DNA of 22,922 nucleotides from positions 30,083 through 53,004 of the forward strand of contig NW_003134845.1 of the NCBI RefSeq assembly GCF_000003605.2. The letters are read 5' to 3'. Under the pieces are notes generated by a model, which worked only from the letters and a program-made list of their open reading frames with translations, did no database searches and was not told where the DNA came from. The translations under genes were made by a program, and so were the position numbers. Of this stretch, positions 9,451 through 19,500 are shown piece by piece. Position 1 is the first letter of the stretch, and each line of letters opens with the position of its first letter. Source of the DNA: Saccoglossus kowalevskii. Taxonomy: Eukaryota > Hemichordata > Enteropneusta > Harrimaniidae.

Positions 9451-11606
9451 TCCTCAGCTCCTGAGAGCGAGGTTATTTGTAGATATGTTGGCGATCGCCG
9501 CTGCGTCTGCGGAAGTACTATGGGAGAATGCATGATGGGAGTGAAAAGTCTTTTGATTAGTAAGATAATTTTAGAAAAGTGAAAACTTGAGTGACTGTGA
9601 AATAAAGGTTGGTTTTAAATATAAAATTTCATGGAATCTGGATGAAATAATTGAACGGGTATAAAAGTAAATGTGGCAAGAATGCAAGGTCAGAATCCGG
9701 GGGTCACAATACATCCATCATCATCCATTGGCTGTCAACAACTATGGATGCGGTAAAAGTCTTGATTTGCAGTTTGCGTGAATGGCCGGGAAAAATCATG
9801 CCAATTCTGTGCTTCAGTAAGAGTATTTGCTGCTTTTTGTGCAATGGAAATTAATTCAAGTAATGCTGTCAAAGGACATTTCCTTCTCGTAAACAAAACA
9901 ACCCTGGGACGTTTATCTTGAGAAATTGAGAAGACGAAAATCTCTTGGGATAGTCGTTGTTGTGAAACAATTGACATACATCTCCAGGGTATCAAGGGTA
10001 GTTTTGATTATTAAAAAAGGGAAACTGCTGCTTTATGGAAAAGCAAAAAATTTCAATGTCATTGACCACAGTAATTCTAAATCGATGTTGGTTTTAATTG
10101 GTGTTGCCTGGTGTAGAAGTAATAACATTACGATGTTTTTGAGTTTAATAGTAAATTATTAATATTAAGAAATTAATAGTAAATGGTATAACCTGGTTGA
10201 CAACAATGAAATTCTAACAACAAGGCGATTTGGACAAATTAATAAAAATATACAAACATCATTTATATCAACTTGGAAAAGTGAATTACAAAACGACAAT
10301 TAATCAAACCAAAATGAAATATAAATAAATTAAGAACATACAGAGAATTAAAAAAACATTTTGCTTTTGAAACCTACCTTGTTACCCTGCAAAATATTGT
10401 GACTGACAGACACAACGAAATACCCCTTGCTAATAGATTATGTAACCTTTGTGATCAGAATCAAGTAGAAGATGAATATCACCTAATGATGTCATGCAAA
10501 AGTTGTACCCCCGATAGAAATGGCAAAAACCAAAATTTGTCACCAAAGACACAATTCATAGCCTTGCTAAACAACAGTGGTCTAACACTCCCTGTAGCAA
10601 AGTGCCTAAAGAAGTGTTTTGAAATAAGACAGCAACCCCAGTGACAATTTTCGTTCATAGTTTAAGCATTTTTTCTATATTTTTATTCTATAATAATTTA
10701 GTCTTAATATTTTCTTTCTCTGTTATAGTAATGTATTAGCTAATTTTGTTAACCTTTTATTCTTTCTTAAACATTTATAGCCATTGCCAATCCCTCCGGG
10801 GAATGTGTAGATATTAATAAAATTAATATTATTTAATTAATGACCCCGCACATTGGGCGACTCGATAGAAGTTTTCGCCGTGACTCAAGTCTTTTCATTC
10901 GGATTAATACAACGCTTACATGTTACTGTCAGGAAGGTTTAATGTCTTGTTTGTATTTGCACAATGTGAAAGAGAGGTTTATTGTCAAAATGTACTAGTA
11001 CATGGGTGGTTGTATGCATATTGAACTATACAAAATTTGAATTATGTCACCAAACTGTACGTTTTGACGACTCATATGCAATTGTAAGATTATATTTCTA
11101 ATATACTCGAAGTGAATCTCAGCACTGTGCTTTATATAAATGTTATGGTTCGGTTAATAATTTCCTGGAAATTGTGTAGAAAATCACAGACTTTCATTAT
11201 TTTTTGTTCATAGTTTTTCTAAATTTCAGTTTTTATTGTTCATAATTATTTACAGCAATAACACTTGTTTTTTGTTGTGAAACCATTTCCAGTTATTATG
11301 ATTGTGTACATGACAGCTTTCCCCCACACAATAAGACATGTATGGATATGTGCGAGTATGTTTGTTTGGTTAATATGCCACTTCTTTATATCCCACAATG
11401 TCTGGTAATTCTAACTAACTGTTATTTCGCAAATTTGCGTAGCCTTGCTTCTACTCCCATATTGTTCCTTAATAGTGAAGGTAAATGCGGATATATTGTT
11501 ACACAGAGGTAACATTACAATACATTTCCCTTTACATTCCCTTGTATTACATAACAGTCTTTGAGCTGAGGCAGTTATGGTTCTACACCATCACCAGTTT
11601 ACTTGT
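9451..11606. mobile_element. 2.16-kb insertion inside the gypsy 5' LTR (composite)
   Basis: The two halves of the LTR abut the ends of this segment exactly, so it arrived after the gypsy element. It starts TCCTCAGCTCC and ends CACCAGTTTACTTGT, with no clear target duplication. A 9-bp inverted repeat (CCTCAGCTC at 9452-9460, GAGCTGAGG at 11563-11571) lies at one end and 35 bases inside the other. The middle holds a LINE 3' remnant (about 10200-10840). The parts at 9451-10200 and 10840-11606 are AT-rich and unidentified. A minus-strand open frame of 86 codons (9995-9735) has a fairly protein-like composition but no family I recognise. Confidence 0.8.
10200..10840 (+). pseudogene. LINE (CR1/L2/Jockey-like) ORF2 C-terminus and 3' UTR remnant
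   Basis: On the plus strand, FISTWKSELQNDN (from 10262) and then KLRTYRELKKHFAFETYL (from 10327) match the tail of endonuclease/reverse-transcriptase proteins of non-LTR elements. They are in different frames. Next comes a C-x2-C-x9-H-x4-C knuckle, CNLCDQNQVEDEYHLMMSC, the usual end motif, and the frame closes at 10642-10644. About 15 residues usual between the Tyr-Leu segment and the His-Asn-Glu-Ile-Pro segment are missing, so this copy is deleted as well as frameshifted. The 3' UTR ends in an AT-rich run with AATAAAATTAATATTATT (10816-10833). The reverse transcriptase and endonuclease domains are absent, as in 5'-truncated LINE copies. Confidence 0.8.
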
Positions 11607-11627
11607 CATATATTGGTTATCTCTACA
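11607..11627 (-). repeat. Gypsy 5' LTR, small outer piece (21 bp)
   Basis: This is identical to the outer end of the 3' LTR (5245-5265) and is followed directly by the GTTAC target duplication (11628-11632). Its place and the duplication show it is the displaced end of the split LTR rather than a chance match. Confidence 0.88.
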
Positions 11628-11632
11628 GTTAC

Positions 11633-12517
11633 TATCAACTGCAGGGTAACAGTTTGGGTAATATACACAATGTACATGTATCTGATGTATAACATTTTCC
11701 TTTCACGAAATCACACATGCAACTATTTTTATCGGATTTCTATCTCACATAGAAGAGCAATACTGGCATGTGCCGCCCACGTTCTTTTCCATGCCAGTTT
11801 GTATAGAAGTGGTTATAAATATTGAAATATTATGGTCTAGAACTGAGATGATTTTTCTCAAATATATGGTAACAAATCTTGCATCCAGGAGCCATCTGCC
11901 CGGGGGTTTGTCCCGGTTTCTCAACTCATATTTACTCTGACCTCCGATGCAGTACTGAAATGTTGGTCTAAAAGTGAGATATAATTATTAATAATATAGT
12001 AATAATTGGACAACGCATCCCTACCCATTGTAATTGAAAGAACCTTGTCGCAATTTACTTGACCTTGGTAAAAACCTTTGTTTTATATTTGTAAAGCCAC
12101 ACTTTCTCGTGGTGTTTTAATACATAGCTAGTTGTATGCACTGTATATTTAATGGGTTATGTACAATCTGAGTTGTATTATTAGGCAGAGTATTCAACCA
12201 GTCAAATAATGTTGGTATATATATTACGAACATAATCCAAATTTTAAAATTCTATTATAACATGTTTTATGGGTAGGTGTGATAATTTCCCTGAATTCTG
12301 AAAGATACATTAGTCGCTTTGTAACACTATTCGACATGCAATTATCATCATTCAATATATATATATTGGTACGTATTTAAACTTTAATTTTTATTATACA
12401 CAAGTAAATATACGCATGGATATATAACGATCGATATAAGTTTCAAACAATTCTAAAATGCATACTAAACTAAACGAGCAATCTTCACAATATAAACTAA
12501 CTATAACGTTGCTGGTC
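11633..12517. other. AT-rich intergenic stretch
   Basis: No gene, RNA or repeat is recognised, apart from a short (AT)n run near 12354-12366. Confidence 0.7.
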
Positions 12518-12642
12518 TTAAAGCGCGGTGGTCGTCGCGCAGCACATGTTTTAATTTCATGTAAACAAACAATGTATTTTACGTTGTATACGTCGTTATG
12601 AGTCTCTTATTGATCAGACCACGGCGCGACGACCACCTTTAA
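12518..12642 (-). mobile_element. MITE, copy 2 (TTAA-flanked, 125 bp, inverted)
   Basis: This is the same family as 4833-4965 but in the opposite orientation. Read on the minus strand it opens TTAAAGGTGGTCGTCGCGCC and closes with GACGACCACCGCGCTTTAA. It shares the internal segments GACTCATAACGACGTATACA and AAAATACATTGTTT. It is the most diverged of the three copies and has TTAA at both ends. Confidence 0.8.
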
Positions 12643-13513
12643 CATTTCACAGAGCTGGAACTGGTTATGACAACTCATGCATATACGAGTATGAAACAAT
12701 AATTACGTCAACAAATTTTAAACAATCGTTAAATGAAATGAGCAAAGTACAATCACGCATATGTGCCGCGTGATAGTGTGGTCCGTTTACGACCGGCGCC
12801 CAATCCCACATTTTATTTGTATGATAACGCAAAATAAAGAAGAAAAAAACGTCTTCTGCCCTTTTCACTGCTTTTGCTTTATTTTTGATAGCGAAACGGA
12901 AAAACAGACCGAAGAAGCGATTCTAGTATAGCCGGTAATCGAGCGTCATTGACAACTTCGACCGAGTCTACACATAACACAAATGGCCATTTTTCTCAAT
13001 CAATTATAAAAAAAAACGATAAATGCATTGATTCTACTACAGATGGTAATGACAACATAGTTATATTATATATAATAATTGAATTCCCCAATAATTGAGG
13101 TCGATTTTATAAGAGACGCTAACTGTGTTAGTGACACATTACAACTAATAAACCGAATTGTACACGAGTTACATTTTCCGCCATATTGAAATGAATCAGT
13201 ATTAGTTATAAATTGTGGATGCGACGCAAAATGATCAAAATGACCTTGAAATGCTGTGATACACAAATTATGGATAAGACACATTTAATTTAACACTGTC
13301 TCATAAATATCTCTACAATAAATAAGTACAAATGGAACGAGTATTTAATAATAGGGTTTAGAAAGGGTTAATCAAAGCATCATACAAACATATACTAATT
13401 ATATTCTGTAACTATGACTACAAGTTCCATTGATTTGATGATATAATGATCAGTAGTGTTACTCTTATCTTGTGCCTTGCTACAAGTATTTAGAATTCAC
13501 TGATACTTTTTGA
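12643..13513 (-). other. SLC26 3' UTR and downstream sequence
   Basis: This lies directly after the SLC26 stop codon on the minus strand. Candidate poly(A) signals are ATTAAA at 13289-13284 and AATAAA near 12815-12810 and 12880-12875. I cannot choose between them from sequence alone. No open frame is convincing. Confidence 0.4.
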
Positions 13514-13525
13514 CTAATTGTTGAC
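13514..13525 (-). CDS. SLC26 final coding exon (3 codons plus stop)
   Basis: A strong acceptor (CACTTTTTATTTCCAG, ending at 13526) is followed in the right phase by Val-Asn-Asn and TAG. This gives a short tail directly after STAS. If the 13845 donor were not used, the frame would read on into the intron. Confidence 0.6.
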   Translation of the reverse strand, partial: VNN

Positions 13526-16500
13526 CTGGAAATAAAAAGTGAAAATCAATTATTAAAAAAAAACACATGTTTTAATAATATATATATATATATACGCAAA
13601 ACAATAAGGAAGGTTTATCCACCCACAATGTTGGTAGTTGTCCAAATACATGTATGTAGGATTGACTAAAAAATCATCACCAACTTTTTATTTTGAATAT
13701 GACCCGCTGTTGTAATTATGGCAACGGTACCTATACACAATGTCGTGATCGTTTTTTTTTATTTTAATACTTTGAATTTGAAATTCATAAAATGTCTTCG
13801 ACTGAGCAGTGTACGGACATTGACCTGGCTCTGTATAATCCATACCTTATCTGGTGCAGCTGTACTGAGGACAGCGTCATGGACGGTTACAAACAAACAA
13901 GCCGTTTCCTCAATTCCAACTTTTTCATAAAAATGGACATTAGAAAGAAAATCGCGAACACGTTCTGAAAGAAAGAAGGAACCGTTTTTAAAACGTACAT
14001 GAAATAAAAGTCCACACACAAACAATACATTGTATTTAAAAACCTAATATTGCAAGTTGCTTGAACCAGTACGTAATACACAACGTGCTCTTAGCATTGT
14101 GAGCGGCCGGACATTAAGTTTATCGTTGCGAAAATATTCAAGTAAAAAAGTAGTTACCCTTGTGTATTATTTAACAAAATTGAAATTGACATGCTTATAT
14201 CAATCAATCAATCGAGCAACCAATCTAACAAACAATTAATCAATCATCAATGTATTCAAATAGTTAACTTATTAAAGTAAAACATAATAAGCCTTTTGTG
14301 TGAATAATTCTTTCAACAATTCGTGCGTTTTCAGCAATATTAATGTAGGGTTTTACGTAACTCTTATCAGCAGTATGGCACGTGTTAGAATGTCGGTATC
14401 TCAATATAATAATCAAAAGACCTTAGACTTGTTACAAGAGACTCTGAGATCTTGTTAAGAGCGAGTGAGCTGTCATGAATTAGTTTACGCGTATCTGTTA
14501 ATCGACTTAATTAGTTGATTATTAGCTGAATTGCTGTGTTATGTCTGTCATCGTTTAGGCCTATTTGAAGTTTTGGACGGAACTTGGCTCAGTGATTTGG
14601 AACTAATTACGAGATAACCGTCGCTACTCTGACTACGATTCTGACAGTTAGTATTCGTAGTTATTAATGTAGTGAACGATTAATCAAAAGATATGACGTA
14701 TTCAGTACTTAGTGTGATTGGCTTTATGATTGAAGGTTACGCCCTAGAGTCTTTTTACTGTTTTGTAATTGGTTAGAGTTTTGAAAATGAATAAAGAGAG
14801 TTTGAGTTGGTCTTGGAGAGTACAGCACGATAGACGCAGTCGAGAGTCCAGTCCTGGGGCGAGCCTTGAGGCAGTCCAGTCTTGGGCTAGTCTTGGGTCA
14901 GCCTTGCGATAGTCTTGGGGATTTTTTCCCCAGGGCGCTGTGTCTTATAGAGTGTTCGATTGACCGACTAAGACGAGAGTTGAACCGTATTTCGTTGTGT
15001 GTGTCTTATTTGACTGTAAAGTATAAGTGACTTCCCCGACCCCGCACCTCAAGGGGACGAGATAGAGAGACGAGACGAGATTCCCCCTGACAAGTGTGGA
15101 GAACCCCGTGGAGAAGAATTTCCCCCTGATAGAGCCACGAGACTTCCTTTTCCCCCTGAAATAGTGATCAATTCTCTCCAGTAATCGCGTCTACTGTTTC
15201 AAATACCATGGTTTCATCCCGGAATTTACATATATCAGAGGAACAGTGAACGCAATAACAGATGAGAACGGAATACAGACAGGCGAAAAAAAGTCTCGTG
15301 GCTTTCTCGCCCCAACGAGATCTCGGTAGCTCTTTGCGTGTAGGGCCTTATATTGACCAGAGAAGAAAAATTGTGATAAATGGTAAGTGGTTTCAATTCC
15401 ACTTCCTTGAATAATATTAATATATAATATTAATATTTATAATATCAGCTCCGTCTCTAAAGGGTACACACACGTTATACTTACTTTTACAGTGTGCAAG
15501 CAAAATCTTGATCCCAATTAAACGATATTCCCTGAAAAGTTGCTGTAATCCAGTTAGTCCCGTAATATCAATGAAGTTGAGGGGAGAAAAGTCGATTATA
15601 ATTGTGTGAATCTTGTTTCCTGGAGAGAGATCTGTACTTAATCCATCTTCACCAGCGTAACTGTCATCGTCTTCTAGCTCAGGGATGTATGTTCCATGTG
15701 GACTGCCCATCTCTCTGTCGTCTTCATCAACTATCAAGTTATCACTGCTTTTGTTATTGTCAGTGGAATATGGTTTGGTAGAGTGTCCTCGTCTTCGCGT
15801 CTGTGTATTATTCCATAAACAATTAATTGTAGTAAGATTTTACAACGAATTAAAGATTTGTCATATTAGTGTACCCCTTTTTAACAGGTTATGAAACACA
15901 TCTGACTGGAGATTTTATTCAGATTCTTACCGCCATTAAGTCACCGATACTATATCGCATGCACAGTCAGCTGGCGTTTTTCAGATTCCTACAAATCAGG
16001 ACAAAAATGACAATCTTTCACAAAAATGCCGAAATTGTCATATGACTGTAAGGCCGTCGCTGATTGGCTGCTGAGCTGGAATGACAATTTTTGGTTTCAA
16101 ATACCCTAGGAATGTGTTTTATGTTCTTCGTGTAATTAGGTGTTCGTATTTAAGCGATTTTCCACACAATAACGACGAATTCGGCCGAATTTTGTTATCG
16201 GCTGGCTTAATATTATCCCAATGGATCGTATTTCTGTGAAAGAATGTCATTTTTGTCCTGATTTGTAGGAATCTAAAAAAACGCGTTTCACAACTTGTCT
16301 CTTATTTAGTTTTTATTTTATTATCACGTGTGCACCAGCTGACTGGGATCGCATATGTCTGTTAAGTGACAGCATGTCAGGCCAATAAAGGCTACGCAAA
16401 AGTAATAGTTCGTTTGACGTCCTCAAATGATGTCGAAATTTGTGAAAACATACAAGTATGCAAATGAGGTCATCCAGGGTCAACGACCTGTCAAATAGAG

Positions 16501-19500
16501 TTTTGCAAATTTAACAAAATGTTTTGTTTGATAACAATCTTTACTCCGAACATTTATTTTGCGCCTTAGCATTTATCTATCACACTGCAGTTTATAAAGT
16601 CATAACCCTTCTGCTGTATTCTGTCGAATCGGTCTGCATATCTAGTGAGTCAGAAATAAATACTAAATCTAAGAAATGAAAACAGTGATTGTAATACTGT
16701 TAAAAATGATATACATCGATTGGAACTGATCAATATCAGTATATGTTTGTCTTTAATTTCAAACATTACCATCAATTTAAATATTTTGAAATATACAATG
16801 AGCTTGCTTTTTAAGTCGTCCTTCCTCCTTGTTAGTTTTATTTCAAAGCGACGTCAAACAGAAGGTCGTGAGTCTATGATTACTTGAGCAATACATTACT
16901 GTGGATGGACGTGTGCTGAAGACCTCGGCTATTGTGTACTACCCTTAGCAGAATACAAAAAAAGATTTCAAAGCATTTTGTCAAATATGTAAATATTTTT
17001 AGTGAATATATGTATTTGGTTTGTGTAGTGAGAGACGTTTCCCCGATCGAATAGAAATTTTAAACTTCAGGACAATTTTGTTGTTTTCCAACCTAATTTT
17101 TGCACGCTTGAATCTTTTTCGAGACTGAAGACTGAAAAATGATAGACCACTTTCTAGACTCGGTATCTCGAAAATAAGAACAATTTAGCGACCCTCCAAT
17201 TTATGTTTCCAATAGTACTGAATGTATATCCACTTTGGGTTTCCTCCCATAATCAGCCGTGTTAACAATCCGTAATAGTCTTATTGGCTACAAAATATTA
17301 ACAGAAGAAAACCAAAATCAAGGAACACCACAACATCGGTGCATGTAACCTATAGCATGCTCACCTGTGACATTTCTTGTTCTGATTCTTGAGGCACAAT
17401 GACGTCTACACTATCGTCTTTCTTTATTTCTTTTAGTTTCTTCTTCCGTTCCAATAATTCTAATTGTTCCTGTCTGGCTTTTTGTCGCAATATTTGCATT
17501 GGATTGATTTTAGTCAATTTGTAGACTCTTGCCTTGAAATGTGCTGTATTTGCAAAATACAGTGACGAATGCATGCAGAATATCTTGACCCCAGGACATT
17601 CATTGGCCTGGAACACAAAGCAGTATTTGGTCACAGGAAATATGAGTGATTAATGTGTCCCTTCTTGAATTTACTTCTCATAATATATAGTAAGTGATAG
17701 TTTATACTTACATCAGAATACCACTTGATATCTTTGTAGAGTTCAGTATCGGGTATTCTACCCAATAGTGTACAATACGGTTCCTGTGTTCTCCATACAT
17801 GAATGAATATGGAAAACCCAACACCGATGAGAAGTCCTAAATCAATATCGAAGCAGATAACAGCCATACCAGTCACCCACCAAACGTGCTGATATTAAAA
17901 TAAAACTGTTGATTAATATTTGATAAATTATACCAATAGTTTCATCATCAAATCTATAGCAACAAGACAATACATATAGTAACTATCAGGCAATATATTT
18001 GGCTGAGCAAGATCTGGGCACTTTCTTTACAAATCGTATATATTCTTGGCAAATACATATTAAGCAGTACATTATGAATCCTGGTACACAACATGCACAT
18101 AAGAGATTAATTTTAGTGAAAGCAGATTTTATTGATATATCGTAGGTAATATTTTGTCATTTAATGACTTATCCTTAGGCTGAAATATCAAAATATACAA
18201 CAAATTCTCAAATTATACAATTCATATCGAATATTTTCAGAGAATTTCGGTTGAGGTGATCTCCAGCAAATATAATTTGATTATAATGTTTGTGCGAAGT
18301 TAACGATGGAATAAAGTTGTGTATGAGTTGTCGATATAGAATACTATTTTTTTTCCCGTTCTAACATAATGTTCAGTGTCAAATACGATAGCAAACAGAT
18401 ATATTATTTAGATAATGTAGATTACAATTTAGTCAATAGGAATTTCAAAAAAACTACTTAGAAGAGGTATGTGACATATTATATATGCTTACTTACAAAG
18501 TCTAATATATCATTGTAGTATAGTTTGGCGTCACGGGGAATGTTGCGGAATGCATCGGCAATAGTGATCATTATAATCGACGCAAGTACAGCCTGTAACA
18601 AAGTAAGAATAAATTATAAACCAAAGAAGCTACAAGAGGGCGTGCAAATAGACAACGATAATGTTTTAGCCGGCTCATATTTAGCTTACAATTATGCACC
18701 AAAAACAACCATAATACCAACAGAGAAATGTGAATGATTTAACCTTTTTTGTGTCACTTTTCGCGTGAGTGGTGATTAACAGTGGATCTGGTACTATACA
18801 CACGAGGTAAGATGTAAAACATAAATCTGGAAGTTGCAATGATCGGCTTGTAGTCAATATGTTCTTGAACAACGTTCAAAATTATTGCGAAGGGCCTACT
18901 CAGAATAGTAGTCTATTATGTTTGAGTTTTCTCAGATCGCTGTTTTCTGGGTCGTTGCTATGTGCGTTCTTTTACTTCCTACGCGGAACACTGCGATAAA
19001 GTCTTTCCGTTCTCGACAATGTGAAATTCTTTCGTGTTTTCTTGTGTGTGGAAAAAATGAAAACATCTGATTTTGGCAAGTGAGCTCAGAAATATTTTAA
19101 GACATATATGTATTAACAAAATGCATGATACACCAATAATAATTTTCATAATTACCTTATTTCAAACATAATTTGTTATATTTTCGATCATATTGCATTT
19201 CATTCAAATTAAAAAATCCGTAGCGTTCTTAAAAACTTATGTATGAACAATAATTGCAATAAATGTGATTTTACTTGGTAAAAACACTTTTTCCTTCAAA
19301 AAACGGAATAATTTTACAATGTCGAAAACGGAATGTCTTTATCGTAATTGTTGCGGGCACCTAACGCCATTGACCATAACCATAGTTTACATATAATCAC
19401 TGTTATGCACATTTGAGATGTCATATTGCAGCCTAATCATATCCAACTTAATCATTGTTGTCTAGGCGGTTGCATAGTAATAATAATTTGATTATTTGCT

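Larger units (their letters stand above)
5104..11627 (-). mobile_element. Ty3/gypsy LTR retrotransposon, Mag-like, with nested insertion
   Basis: This is a whole but decayed retrotransposon on the minus strand. In order it has a 5' LTR (11627-11607 and 9450-9310, split by an insertion), a primer-binding site (9309-9293), gag (9280-8607), pol (8605-5468), a polypurine tract (5274-5266) and a complete 3' LTR (5265-5104). GTTAC is repeated exactly on both sides (5099-5103 and 11628-11632) as the 5-bp target duplication. Pol order is protease, reverse transcriptase, RNase H, integrase, as in Ty3/gypsy. The GHL-x-ITKCRARARTSVWW zinc-region style and the absence of an envelope frame suggest the Mag clade; the clade call is from memory of the family. 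No intact open frame remains, so it cannot be autonomous. Confidence 0.9.

Noticed and set aside
14916-14932. Hairpin with T run resembling a bacterial terminator
   Set aside because: The window is animal DNA, and the hairpin lies inside an LTR-like block. A rho-independent terminator has no meaning here.
15485-15744. Shorter SLC26 exon starting after the AG at 15746-15745
   Set aside because: This acceptor would not restore the reading frame after the phase 0 donor at 17364. The acceptor at 15801 does.
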